A stretch of 64,000 bases of DNA from Dromiciops gliroides (GCF_019393635.1 NC_057861.1:91804827-91868826), one strand, 5' to 3'; positions 33,030 to 45,440 are shown, numbered from the stretch's first letter. Numbers and translations are program-made. Notes: generated by a model from the sequence alone, not told the origin.

Positions 33030-34023
33030 TGGAGGAAATGAAGTGACTTGCTTGATTTCTCCCCAAGACCCCTCCAAATACCTTCAAATTATGACATAAA
33101 ATAATTCCTGGAGCACCAGAAACTACAGAAAGTCAGGGTAAAATAATTTTCCAGCCAAAGACAACTTTAGAGGGTCAGCAGAAAAGGTCTATTGTACCAA
33201 GGGTAGAGTGCAGCACAGCCCAGCACAAGCCTTGCCAATGTAAGCTCAACCCCAGCAAAGACCCAGCCCCAGCCATAGCAAACCAGGAGCAGACCTTGGG
33301 AGCCACTGAATCAGCAGCAGCAGCAAATAGCTCTGGAACTCATCTCACAGATGGCAACGAGGTCAAAAAATTGTTCAGCAGGAGATTATAGGGATCTCTT
33401 TGCTAGCACTGAGGCAGGACTCTGTTGTTTTGCCCATACTCAGATCGAGGTCACAGTCTTGGGTGGTGGTCCCAGGCAAGGAAGGAGCACAAGCACACAA
33501 GAACTTGCAGACATCGTGGATCAGGATTCTGTTCTGGGTTCCAGGGCAGAGAAACAAGCCTGTGGTTGCTGTCAGACTAGAGCACAAGCCAGGAAAGTGG
33601 CAAATATACCTCTCCTTAAATCATACCACCTTCAAAGAACAAAAAACTTACAAATCCCTAGAAGTATATTTGAAAATAGCTGTGCAAAGTTCCTGAGGCT
33701 TGGAACAGAGTTCCCTTAACCTTGGAAGCAATGTACCACTTTAACAAAGAGTTAAAATTCAAGAAATAGGCTGGGAAAAGGAGAAAACAAAAACATTCTG
33801 ACTTTAGAAAGTTTCTATGGTGACAAGGGAGATCAAAATACACCATCAGAAGAAGATAACAAAGTCAACACTACTACATCCAAGGCTTCCGAGAAAAATC
33901 TGAATCGGTCTCAGGCCATAGAAGTGCTCAAAAAGAATTTTGAAAATAACATAAGAGAGACAGAGGAAAAAATGGAAGGAGAAATGAGAGTCATGCAAGA
34001 AAATCATTAAAAACAAGTCAACA

Positions 34024-34182
34024 AGGGGGCAGCTAGGTGGCGCAGTGACTAAAGCACTGGCCTTGGATTCAGGAGGACCTGAGTTCAATTCCGGCCTCAG
34101 ACAATTGACACTAGCTGTGTGACCCTGGACAAGTCACTTAACCCTCATTGCCCCACGCCAAAAAAAAAAAAAAAACAAAACC
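34024..34182 (+). mobile_element. MAR1/WSINE1-type SINE nested in HAL1
   Basis: TSD AAGTCAACA at 34,015-34,023 and 34,183-34,191. It interrupts the ORF1 coiled-coil part. Confidence 0.95.
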
Positions 34183-34429
34183 AAGTCAACAGCTTGGTAA
34201 AGGAGACACAAAAAAATACTGAAGAAAATAATTCCTTAAAAAAAACCAGACTAGGCCAAGTGTTAAGAGAGGTACAAAATGCCAATGAGGGAAAGAATGC
34301 CTTGAAAAGCCAAATTGGCTAAATGGAAAAGGAGGTACAACAGCTCTCTGAAGAAAACAAGTCCTTAAAAATTAGTATTGAACAAATGGAAGCTAATGAC
34401 ATTATGGGAAATCAAGAAACAATAAAGCA

Positions 34430-34587
34430 TGGGGCAGCTAGATGGCACAGTGGATAGAGCACTGGCCCTGGAGTCAGGAGTACCTGAGTTCAAATCTGGC
34501 CTCAGACACTTAACACTTACTAGCTGTGTGACCCTAGGCAAGTCACTTAACCCCAATTGCCTCAATAAAAAGAAAAAAAAAGAAAGA
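34430..34587 (+). mobile_element. MAR1/WSINE1-type SINE nested in HAL1
   Basis: Exact 16-bp TSD AAGAAACAATAAAGCA at 34,414-34,429 and 34,588-34,603. It belongs to the 'gtcaggagtacc / ccccaattgcctca' subtype, unlike its neighbour 250 bp upstream. Confidence 0.96.
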
Positions 34588-36036
34588 AAGAAACAATAAA
34601 GCAAAGCCAAAATAATGAAAAAAATAGAAGGCAATGTGAAATATCTCATTTGAAAAACAACTGAGTTGGAAAATAGATCTAGGAGAGATCATTTGAAAAT
34701 TATTGGACTACCTGAAATCCATGATCCAAAAAACAGCCTAGACATTATTTTCCAAGAAATTGTCAGGGACAATTGCCCTGATATTCTAGAGCTAGAAGGT
34801 AAAATAGAAATTGAAAGAATCCACTGCCCACCTCCTAAAAGAGATCCCAAAATGAAAACTCCCAGGAATATTATAGCCAAATTCTAGAGATCCCAGGTAA
34901 TGAGAAAATATTGCAAGCATCCAGAAACAATTCAAATATTGTGACACCACAGTCAGGATAACACAAGATTTAGCAGCTTCTACATTAAAAGATTGGAGGG
35001 AGTGGAATTGAGCAAACGAACTGGGATAAGAGCCCAGACTCACCTACTCAGCAAAACTGTGTATAATCCTTCAGGGTGGGGAATGGGAATTCAATGAAAA
35101 AGAGGACTTTTAGGCATTCTTGATGAAAAGATCTGAGCTGAATAGAAAATTTAATTTTCAAATACAAGACTCTAGAGAAGTATAAAAAGGTAAACAGGAA
35201 AAATAAGCCATAAGGGATACTTAAAATCTTAAACTATTTACATTCCACGTAGGGAGATGACACTTGTAACTCATAAGAATTTTCTCATAATTACAGCAGG
35301 TGGATGGGATATATTTAGACAGAGGGCACAGCTGTGAGTTAAATATGAAGGGATGATATCTTTAAAAAAGATAAAATTAAGAGAGGAATGCACTTGGAGA
35401 AAGGGAAAGAGAGAGGTGGAATGGGGTAAATTACATCACATAAAAGAAGGAAGAAAAAGCTTATGGAGTGGAAGGGAAGTTGGAGGAGGTGCCAGGGAGT
35501 GAGTAAACTTTACTCTCTTCAGAACTGGTTCAAAGAGAGAATAATATACACACTCAGTTGGGTATAGTAATCTATCTTACCCTGCAGGAAAGTAGGAGGG
35601 GAAGGGGATACAGAGTGAGTTGATTGAAGGGAGGACATATTGGGGGAGGGGGCAGTCAGAAGCAAAATGCCTTTGAGAAGGGAAAGGTCAAAAGGAGATA
35701 GAGAATAGAGTATATGACATAGAGATGGAGTAGGATGGAGGGAAACTCAGTTAGCAATAGTAATTGCGAAATGATGAGCAGGCTGCTCTCAGAAAAACCT
35801 GAAAAGACTTAAATGAACTGATGCAAATCGAGAGGTACTGTCTACAAAGTAACAGCAATATTGTAACAGGATCAGCTGTGAATGACTTGCCTGTTCTCAA
35901 CAATGCAATGATCTAAGACAACTCTGAAGGACTACCATTAGACACAATAGGTATTTATATGTAAATTATTCTATATATACTTCTATTTATCAGTTATTTC
36001 TCTGGCTAGAGATAGTGTTTTTCTTCATGTGTCTTT

Positions 36037-36182
36037 TTTTTTTTTTAGTGAGGCAATTGGGGTTAAGTGACTTGTCCAGGGTCACACAGCTAGTAAGTGT
36101 CAAGTGTCTGAGGCCGGATTTGAACTCAGGTACTCCTGACTCCAGGGCCAGTGCTCTAGCCACTGCACCATCTAGCTGCCCC
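36037..36182 (-). mobile_element. MAR1/WSINE1-type SINE
   Basis: TSD TCTTCATGTGTCTTT (36,022-36,036) and TCTTCATATGTCTTT (36,183-36,197), one mismatch. 'gtcaggagtacc' subtype. Confidence 0.95.
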
Positions 36183-36284
36183 TCTTCATATGTCTTTATA
36201 TTTAATTTGGATATTTAAAATAGTCAAAGTTCTTTATTCATTAAAAGTTGTTCTTAAAACAACATTGCTGTAAATCTATTTCTA

Positions 36285-36535
36285 AAGATGATTAGGGAAA
36301 AGGGAAAAGACACATCATGTTCTAACATGTTCATAGCAGCTCTCTTTCTGGAGGCAAAAAACTGCAAATTATGGGGACATTCATCAATTGGGGAATGGCT
36401 AAGCAAGTTATGGAAAATGATTCTGATATAATACTACTATGCTATAAATGCTATAATAAATACTAAGTGCTACAATAATACTTGTGTGCTATAAATGATG
36501 AGCTCAATAGTCTTAGGAAAACTTGTTCATTCTGA
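36285..36535 (+). mobile_element. L1/HAL1 3' UTR fragment
   Basis: ttcatagcagctctctttc, then cattcatcaattggggaatg, ggctaagcaagttatgg and aaatgatgagctcaat. This part precedes, in element order, the sequence at 35,770-35,940. It is therefore a second copy or a rearranged piece of the HAL1. Confidence 0.7.
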
Positions 36536-36539
36536 TACA

Positions 36540-39230
36540 CATGTAGGCAACCAGGAATATGAAGTAACTATAATTTTAAATATAGTTTGAAAGCAGTAAA
36601 TTAAAGAATTTTAGACTCTTCAAAAACCTTTTTCCCACATATGAATAGTTTTAAGAGTCAAAAGGGATTAGAAACATAAAACATTTAAAGGAATCACAAA
36701 ATGAAATTAACTATATTTTGAGAAATGTTATTTTTGAATCAACTAAATTGTCTAGCTAATTTCTTCACTTTTGTGGGGGAGGAGGTAAAAATCAATATAA
36801 AATGAAAATAAAGCATAGTGATGATAAAACACCACATCTATCATATTTAACCTAATGTATAGATAAAGAAAAATTAAAATTCCCCTTTTGCTCAAACTTT
36901 GGGTTCACCTGCACACTACTAGACACTGTTTATACAACAAAGAGATTACTGGAAACTCCAAAACTATGCCTTTCATCTGTCCTACATGTGCTTAGGCTTG
37001 TGATATGTCCCCCAAATGCAAAATCATTCCATAGGGATCAGCATTATGACTCTGTATTCACTCAAATTCACCCACCTGACAATGGAATTAGGATACAATT
37101 TCCTGAATGCTACCTTAATTCTGAATCCTTCCCATCCTTCCACAAACAAGGCTAAAACTACAGTTTAGCTCAAATCTTTTGAGCCTCCGAACATAAAGAT
37201 ACTACATCTCCCTCAAATTATTGGATTTTCACATGCAAACACAATTTGATTATTGTTAATCAATTTCATGATTCCATTCAGTTGCTTTAACAAATTACTT
37301 TTTCTCTTCAGTTACTCAGATCCAACATTTAATCTTCATCCTCTGTAAATCTAATCCCATAGCCTCTATCATAAACACTCAGAGAAATGATTCAAACTAT
37401 GTTTATTGTATTGATCACCATCAGGATAATAGTCTGAAACTCTTTTATGGGTATGGAATGTGCAACAAATTAATGTAAATTCCTATGTCATTGATTGAGC
37501 TGGGCTACATAGCTTCTACCACTTGTGTCTATCACATATTTAAGTGAGTTGGTAACTCAAAAAATTCAGGAAATACACTCTAACCACACTTTGTTAGAAA
37601 ATGCAAAACAGTTATTACAATAAAGAGGTAGAAAGAGCCCAGAAATTGTTTTGGCTAGCAAAGCCCTGATCATTTTGACAAGCAAGATATATGACATAGA
37701 AGAGAAGCCTTTATTTTAAAGTAGTAGCTCATTTTCCAAACATTAAGAGCATGATGACAGAAGATCTGAGTAGTATTGATTCATATAATAGTGAAAAGCT
37801 GTTCAGAGGAAAATGAGTCTATAAAAGTATGGCACGTGGCAAATTTTTAAGAGTATTTTTTTTGGCAAAACTTGAAGGAAGACAACAAACAGATATGAAA
37901 TCAAACAGTTTTTCCATGACTTCAACAGTAACTTAAGTTTATTATCAATGATGTTGTAACAGCCACATTTAGACTATGCTTCCTTATCTTAAATTCTGGA
38001 GAATGGTTGAAGAAGAAGAGGAATAGAGGAATGAAGAAACTCCAATTTGTTATTTCTGTTCTCTTCCTTTTGTCTAGTAACATTTGTCAAAAGATCCTTC
38101 TGCTCCAATCCTTCCCCTGTACCTACAATACACTAGGCTGCTTATCTTGATCTTGTATCTTGGGAAAGTACTTATTTTCTGGGCTTTTTTTTTTTTTTTA
38201 CTTGCTGACACTTCACACTTTTCCCCTTCTCTTTTGAATTTGTCTTTTTTTCCAGGTGACAAGTATACTCTCGTCTCTTCTATTGTTTGAAGTATTGTAT
38301 TGCTCTCTACACGTGAGAGAAATTCAGTAAATTTCACTGGCTCATATTAATATTGATGCTCAAATTTGTGTTATTGAAATAAAAGTGTTTTCCTTTTTAA
38401 GTAATATTAATCCTAAATGTGGTTAAATGTTTTGGTCTTAGCCTCACAGAATAATAATATTGAAAAATGGAGAATCACTAATCCTAGGAAAACAAGAACC
38501 AATGACAGACAACTTTTTTTATTATTGCTGTTGTTTTTGCTTTTGTTTCTCTTTCTTCCACCCCTAGATATGCAAATCAATTTTCATACATGGTACAGTA
38601 ATTAACACATGGTAGGAACTTGGTCATATTCTTTGATATTGATTTGAACATTGAACATTGATGAGTTTTGATTACTTTATTTATTGAAACATCCAAAATG
38701 ATGATGGATAACTCTAAAAGGGTATTACCTAAATATGAATGAAATATATCTCTTAGAGGTCATAGTTGAAGACATTAGAGTGAATTATATTTTCAAGAAG
38801 TAGTATAGATAAAAATGAGGCTCAAGAGATACTCTGTGGATTGACTCCATTAATGAGATAAAAATTGGGTCAAAGACTAATTGAAGGAAAGAAAAAAATG
38901 GTTAGAGAAGTAGACTGATAACGAAGTAAATTTGATATCTTAGGAGCAAAGTGGAGGAGAAAAGAGAAAAGCTCTATATATCTATATCTATATATTATAT
39001 ATCTATATATACAATGATAGAAAAAATAATCAAAATTCATGCTATGAAATACTTTAGAGTCTAAAAAATGATTTCCTAATTATTCCTCATAAGATAAATA
39101 GTAAAAATATTGTATCCTTTTACATATGAAGATGAGCCTTAGAGAGATAAATTATTTTTTGTCAAAGAATGACAAGTTCTTAGGATAGTGTCTGGCACAT
39201 AATGAATGCCATCATATGTTAAAATTATTA
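36540..39230. other. Unassigned stretch
   Basis: About 2.7 kb of AT-rich, complex sequence with no recognised SINE, LINE or LTR. It has frames of at most 87 codons, which cross an A-run and are unsupported. A TATA-rich run lies near 38,975-39,010. It may hold old diverged repeats or unique DNA. Confidence 0.35.
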
Positions 39231-39234
39231 TTAA

Positions 39235-39965
39235 TCTCAGATTTGGAAGGGATATCAGTTGGTAATTCATACAATTCATATTTGAAAAAAAATCTATTTT
39301 AAAATATCTTCAACAGGTATTTATTTAGTTTCTTCTTCAATACTTAAAATGATGGTTAACATACTAGTTTCCAAGCTTTAGTTCATTCCACTAATAGATA
39401 TTTCCAATTGATCTTAAGAATTCTCTTGTTATCAAACCTCAGTTTCACTCTTTCCAACATTCATTGCTCCTGCTTCATTTTATTAAGACCTAAAAGAACC
39501 CGTCTAATGTTTGTTCTCCATGAGAGCCCTTCAAATACATGAAGAGAGTTATTCTATCTTCCTTGATTCTAATATTCTTTGGGTTAAACATCTCCATTTC
39601 TCTTAGTTGACATTCATTTGGCATGAAATTGAGGCCAATTGTTTTTCTGGTTGTGTTCCTCTGGACCCTCTCTAACTTATCAACATTCCTACAAAATGTG
39701 ATGTGCAGAACTGAACAAAATATTCCCCATTTGACCTAATCAGGGCAGGCTATGGTACAAGTATATAACTATTGACACATTCCTGGAAGCTATAAATCTC
39801 TTAATTCATCCCAAGATCATATTAGCTGTTATTATTGGGTTTTTTGTATACCATATTACACTGTTGACTTCTATTGAATTTGTAACATTTTTTTTCAGTT
39901 TAACTATTGTCTAACTATGTCTTTTCTCCACAATCTTGTACACATGAGGCTTATTAACCAATAAC
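39235..39965 (-). mobile_element. CR1/L3-type LINE fossil
   Basis: It follows the well-known CR1 3' module: ggttgtgttcctctggaccc, tctctaacttatcaacattc, gatgtgcagaactgaac, ccccatttgacctaatcagg and catattacactgttgactt. Motif order is kept over about 700 bp. Orientation is assigned from memory of the family and is less sure than identity. Confidence 0.7.
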
Positions 39966-41635
39966 AATTCAAACCCAAGTGTACTGGCTCTGTGTTCATG
40001 GCTTTTCCCATGATTTTTGTTATGTCTTTTAGTTTAAGAAATTTAATATTTTCTTTAATTAAGGAAAAAATATGCCTTTCACAGACTTAAGTAATTTATA
40101 CTAATATACATGTAAGCAGAACAAGCCTTCAACATAAATCCCTTTCAAATGATACTATATAAATCCACACATATGCATACACACAAGCATGGGAAATAGG
40201 GATCTAATCTCTTCTGGTTAACAAATAAAGAAATCCTACTGATTTTGTTTTGCTGACCTTCTCTGTTACAACATGTCTACCCAGTAGACTATAATATATT
40301 TCTCCTGATAGATTGAAAGACTGATTTAGGATTAATAAGCCAGTGACAGACCATTCACAGAAATTTTCTAAATAAAAACAGTGGAGTATCGTATAAGTAA
40401 ATCAGTGTGGCCAGGCTAAATTTAGGACAAATACACTTGCAAGAGTTATAGAAATATTTCCCTATAGTGGGCCTCTTGGAAGTATTTGTCTATCAATTGA
40501 TTGATTGATTTTGCCCTCTTCAGAAATCTTCCAAGTTTGGCTTGCCTAACAGGCAACCGAAAACAGTAATATCCTATGGGAGTTTGCCGAGGATCCCAGG
40601 GTCCTAGTCAAGTTCTATACTGAAGTGGTTACCAAGGAAATCAGCCTAGGGAGCACAGAAGTGACAGGCCAGTGTCGCCAGAGGGAACTTCCAAGCATCA
40701 TAAAAAAAAAATACAGCCAGGAGTCCAAAACAGCACAAAGTCAGAGGAAAATAGAAATGTTCAAGTTTTTTTTTTTTAATTCTTAGGGTATATTAAGCTC
40801 TAACATATAGGCTGTATAATCCTAGCAAGTCATTCTAACATTGTGGCCCATAATTGTCTTATCTTTAAAATCTGAATAATTATGCTTAAATTAATTGCAC
40901 CATTGTGTGGTTGGGATGCAATAGCTTTGGGAGGTTATATCAAAATAGGTGTTACTGGGGTTAGGGTGATCCAGTATGCACTCTAGCTCTGTTTCATGAG
41001 ATGATATAGGAAACTGTAGAATGACAAATCAAATACTTTAAGAAAAAAAAAATCTGGACTTAACCAATAGCACATTAAATTAGCAATAATATATACAAAG
41101 TACAACAAAAAGAAAGTCCCATAGGAAAGTCTGAATACTTATTCAAAGGTTCTTAAACTTTTTTCCCTGTCTTAGACATTTTGGGCAGTTTGGTGAAGTC
41201 TTTGGACTCCTTTTCAGAATAATATTTTTTAAAAATTAAAGAAATGCTTAACTTCATTTAGGGGTCAGTTTAAAAAAAAAAGTAGGGTTCTCTCCCAACC
41301 AGGTTAACACATACCCTGGATCCTATTTATAGAACTCTTAGTTAACCTTTGTTTTTGAGTGTTCAATAAATTTAACATGTGGCTTTCAAAGTTACCTTGC
41401 TTGTCTGCATTTCCTTCAGTGCTTCCTTCTGTGAATTTTTTAATGCTTTAATAAATGTATTTCCATTTCTATATTTTTCCTTCCCCTATCCATAGTTGGG
41501 GAGGAAGTATTTTATTTCTTTGTCTTCTGATTAGTTTATGATATGACCTTTCCTATCTCTTTTAATCTATATCATGCAACAATTTTAAGCTTATTTTTGA
41601 ATATGATATGAAATTATTGTGTAAACCTAAATACT
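39966..41635. other. Unassigned stretch
   Basis: No repeat family was recognised. The 40,480-40,720 part is somewhat GC-richer and complex. Short A- and T-runs occur near 40,700, 40,770, 41,041 and 41,270. No credible frame. Confidence 0.35.
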
Positions 41636-41954
41636 ATAATACTTCTTTCTTTTTTCCACAATTTTTGTCACAGTAAGGCCTATTACCCCATTACTTGGAG
41701 TCTTTGGGCTTATAGAATAATATGATTTTATATTTGTTTGCTTCAATTCATTAACCATTATCAAATTATTTTGATAATCATCACTTTGTTGTGTAGTATG
41801 AGACTGCTTCTACTAGTTTTTTTATATAATATTCTTGTTTCTTTGAAATTTTGACTTCTTATTTTTCCCACTGATTCTTTCCCACCTCTATGTCGTAAAA
41901 TGTTGGCAGTTTAATTAGGACAAAACAGAGGAAGGATTAAAAACTAAACCTGTG

Positions 41955-42111
41955 GGGGACAGGTAGGTGGCACAGTGGTTAGAGCACCGGCCCTGGGGTC
42001 AGGAGGACCTGAGTTCAAATCCAGCCTCAGACCCTTGACACTTACTAGCTGTGTGACCCTGGACATGTCACTTAACTCCAATTGCCTCACCAAAAAACAA
42101 ACAAAAAACAT
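41955..42111 (+). mobile_element. MAR1/WSINE1-type SINE nested in L1
   Basis: TSD TAAACCTGTG (41,945-41,954) and TAAATCTGTG (42,112-42,121). The tail shows ccaattgcctcacc. Confidence 0.93.
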
Positions 42112-42731
42112 TAAATCTGTGATTTCATTGGTGTAGATTGCCCGGGGTTGAGGGAATTCCCTTTACCAATTCAGGTTGTTTGGCAAGTTTTCTCCATGTT
42201 GTAGTTTTAGAGAATTGCCTAGAAAAACAAGAGGTTAAATGACTTGCTTGGGATCACAAAAAATTATAGCTGTTATAAAAAAGGCTTAAATTCAGACACC
42301 AAGGCTATCTCTTTACCCACTATATACACTGCCTCTTTATAATTAAATTAATTAGGCAATACAGTAATTTTATTATATTGGCATGAACAATTAAAATTAT
42401 ATTGACATGACCAACCATGGACAATTAGTGGCTTTCCAATTATTTTCTATGAAGTGTTTTGTATAATAGTCAAATCTGTTATATGGAACTTGGTAGGAAC
42501 ACTCACAAAATTTTTATAATTATGTATGTATTTTGAATGGAATTTATCTTTATTTCCCTACTAGATTGTGTTGATGATATACAAAAAAATTAACATTTTA
42601 TTTTGCTTCATGCATCTCTATTTAAGTTACTATTTAAACTGTTTCAGTTGACTTTTTATGATTGCCTAAATAAACTATTATATCATTTTCAGTGATAGTT
42701 TTGTTTTCTCATTTATGAATATTATCTCCTC

Positions 42732-42884
42732 AGGGCAGCTAGGTGGCATATTGGATAAAGTACCAGCCCTGGATTCAGGAGGACCTGAGTTAAAATCCAG
42801 CCTCAGACACTTGACACTTACTAGCTGTGTGACCCTGGGCAAGTCACTTAACCCTCATGGTCCTGCCCCCCCCCCAAAAAAAAA
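42732..42884 (+). mobile_element. MAR1/WSINE1-type SINE nested in L1
   Basis: Exact TSD ATTATCTCCTC at 42,721-42,731 and 42,885-42,895. A run of about 12 C before the A tail is unusual for the family. Confidence 0.95.
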
Positions 42885-43470
42885 ATTATCTCCTCTTTTT
42901 TTCCCCTCCCTTTATTCATTTCTACATCTTGCTTTTCTAGAATTACATCTAATAAAGGTAGTGGGAATGAACATTCTTTCTTTACCCTGAACAGCCTTAA
43001 AACAATCTTTGGTTTTAGACAAGTATAATATACCAAATTAAAGAAAGGTTCATTTATTACTGTTTTTTTTTATTTTAAGATGTTAGTTTTGGCTTTTGAC
43101 AAAAAGTATTTTTATTATTCATATAATACTGAGGTTTTATTATTTTTGTATTTACCATTGTTTTGTTTATGTCACATATTAAATCAATCCTGCCTTTATG
43201 ATGTAAATCAACCCTGAGAAAAGTGACTAAACTTTTTAAAATATGTTGCAGCCACTTTTATTTTTTTTAAAAAAAGATGTAATGTTATGTCAAAATACAT
43301 TATAAATATTTATCTATAGATTTAGGTGGGATTTTTATTTTTTTGCTTTCTCTCTCTCTTATTCAGGTATAAAGATCATATCAACCAAAGATTTTTGTAT
43401 TATCTACTTTTCTTATTTTTGCAAATAGTTTATATAATGTTGAGATTAATTGTTCTTTGAAAGTCTTATA

Positions 43471-43615
43471 GGGGACATCTAGGTGGCACAGTGGATAAAA
43501 CACTGGCCCTGGATTGAGAAGGACCTGAGTTCAAATTCGGACTCAGACATTTGACACTTACTTGCTGTGTGACCCTGGGCAAGTCACTTAACACTCATTG
43601 CCCTTCAAAAAAAAA
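43471..43615 (+). mobile_element. MAR1/WSINE1-type SINE nested in L1
   Basis: acatctaggtggcacagtgg to cactcattgcccttc with an A tail. TSD unclear. Confidence 0.92.
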
Positions 43616-44339
43616 ACAACTCATAAAAGTTTCTTATAAATTCATTTTTACCCTCTTTTTTCTCACTTTGGGCATTTATTTATTTGTTTGTTTGTTTGTT
43701 TACTTATTTATTTATTTTTAAGATTGGGTTACATAAGCTATTTGCTTCTTTTTTTTTTCCTGTCAACATGAGTAATTTATTTTTGCACACATTTAGCCAT
43801 TTCATCTGTTATCAGTTTTATTGAAATTAATTTTATTTTATTTTTGGTTTGCTCCTTTTCATTTTTTATACTGATAATTTTCTTTTGCTCTCTAAGAATA
43901 CATTTTGTCAATTTATTAGATTTTTAAGCTCTTTGTTTAACTTACCAGTTTGATATTTCATTTTATTGTGTTTTTTATTTTGCTTAACTTTTATGAATTT
44001 TCCATATTTTTAATTTGGTATTTAACTTTTTCAAATTGTTTTTCTTTTCCTTTTTTTTCTTGGAAATATAATTCATTAATTTATTCTTTCAAAAACTGAT
44101 GATAAAAATTAGAGATATAAATTTAAAACCAATGACTTCTTAATCTTATTATCAAAAGATTTTTATGTTGTCTTTTTCCTTGACAAAAGAATTTATTATT
44201 TCTGTGTTTTCTTCTTTCACACATGGATTAAAGATTAAATTGTTAACTATTTAATAAATATTTAATTCATTCTGCAAAAAATTCTTATTTAATATAATTT
44301 CCATTTCATTGTGGTCAAGAAAGAATGTTATTTGATATG

Positions 44340-44445
44340 TATGCATGTGCATGTACTTATGTGTATGTCTGTGTGTATGTATACATGTATGCAGACATAC
44401 ATGTACACACACATATATATATATATATATATACACACAGAAATA
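44340..44445. repeat. TG/CA/TA microsatellite with inverted halves
   Basis: tgtatgcatgtgcatgtac to acatgtacacacacatatat. It lies at the junction between the two opposed L1 segments. Confidence 0.9.
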
Positions 44446-44449
44446 TCAA

Positions 44450-45120
44450 AATGGATATTAAATTGAACAGGAAAATAGGTAGGGACAGGGTAAATGGCAT
44501 CAAAGAGGGTAATCTTGGCAAGGAATTAGTCATAAGCAAAACTAATTTCAAAATCTAAAAAAGAGTAAGAAAGAACAAGGAAAGCAAAAATTTATTATTG
44601 ACAGTAGAACAAGGAGAAGAAAAGTTGAGCTGCAAAGGAAAAAACACTACTTCATCTATTGATCACTAGTTCTTCACATACTCATCTTTTACTACTTTTT
44701 CAATGTTTGTAAAGAGAGGCCAAAAGAAAAAAAGAAATAAAATATATGATTTAAGATGAATGAAAATAGGCTTTTAACAATCATTTTACATAAATATGAA
44801 TGTGAAAGGAATTAACTCACCAATAAAGTAGAAAAGGATAGCAGAATGTCTTAAAAATCAGAACCAATAATATGTTCTTAATTACAAGAGAAACACTTGA
44901 AACAAAGATTCACAGTGAAGTAAAATAAGGAAGAGGAGAAAAATAAAGTCTTAGATGAACTCATAAAAGTGGGGTAACAATTATGATCTCAGCATTACAA
45001 GAATTAAAGTTGGAAACTATATGATGTAATCATAAAAAAATGTATCAGCAACAATGATTATATATTCAAAATCATCATAATCTCTACATAACAAAAGAAA
45101 AGCTAATAAAATTATAGGAA
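44450..45120 (+). mobile_element. L1 LINE, ORF2 endonuclease-start segment
   Basis: On the plus strand the 44,765-45,010 part reads as the start of L1 ORF2. Motif remnants are ttaacaatcattttacataa, aatgtgaaaggaattaac, caagagaaacacttgaaac and ggggtaacaattatgatctc. These correspond to the 'LNVNGLN.P.K', 'QETHL' and 'GVAI..S' stretches of the L1 endonuclease. It is damaged. It abuts the opposite-strand L1 at 41,640-44,335. Confidence 0.6.
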
Positions 45121-45179
45121 GTACTAGATCCCAGGGTTTTTTTTTCCTATATATATGCCCCACAGTCTGTTAACTATTT

Positions 45180-45440
45180 TTTGTTCTCATTATTGTTCAC
45201 TCATTTCATTGTGTTTGACTCTTCCTAAACCCATTTGTGATTTTCTTGGCAAAGATACTTTAATGATTTACCATTTCCTTCTCCAGCTCATTTTACACAT
45301 GAATAAATTAGGCAAATAGGCTTGTTACTTCCTCTGGGTCACACAGCTTATAGGTGTCTGGGGCTGAATTTAAACTCATGAAGATGAGTATTCCTGATTT
45401 CAAGCCCAGTGCTCTATCCACTGCACCACCTAGCTCCCCC
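45180..45440 (-). mobile_element. Second marsupial SINE family (MAR4-like)
   Basis: cattgtgtttgactcttcc, cccatttgtgattttcttgg, then ctctatccactgcaccacc. Same architecture as 21,415. From 45,445 to 46,275 nothing was recognised. Confidence 0.82.

Larger units (their letters stand above)
33011..35945 (+). mobile_element. HAL1 (half-L1) element with 5' end and ORF1 remnant
   Basis: The 5' end (gggaatagagccaagatggt) carries the CAAGATGG YY1-type site at 33,022-33,029, as in L1 5' UTRs. The 5' UTR-like region (33,030-33,850) is followed by an ORF1 relic. A Lys/Glu/Gln-rich coiled-coil part (about 33,900-34,620) is broken by two SINEs. An RNA-recognition-like part (34,666-34,887) begins ENRSRRDHLKIIGLPEI, close to the 'RRDNLRI.GLPE' signature of L1 ORF1 proteins. 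ORF2 is absent: about 34,900-35,750 carries directly on into the HAL1 3' region, with aagagaggaatgcacttgg and the marsupial L1 3' UTR block gaactgatgcaaatcgagag. ORF1 is disrupted by stops and the SINEs, so the copy is inactive. Confidence 0.78.
41640..44335 (-). mobile_element. L1 LINE ORF2 relic
   Basis: Read on the minus strand it follows L1 ORF2 from its C-terminal part back towards the region between endonuclease and reverse transcriptase. Recognisable blocks are attattttgataatcatcac (near 41,767), gaagtgttttgtataatag (near 42,451) and caaatagtttatataatgttg (near 43,423). The last, ttccatttcattgtggtc, lies near 44,300. The copy is very AT-rich with no surviving frame. Three plus-strand SINEs are nested in it. 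Confidence 0.62.

Noticed and set aside
34666-34887. Possible host RNA-binding protein exon
   Set aside because: The ENRSRRDHLKIIGLPEI stretch is the L1/HAL1 ORF1 signature and lies in order within a HAL1 element.
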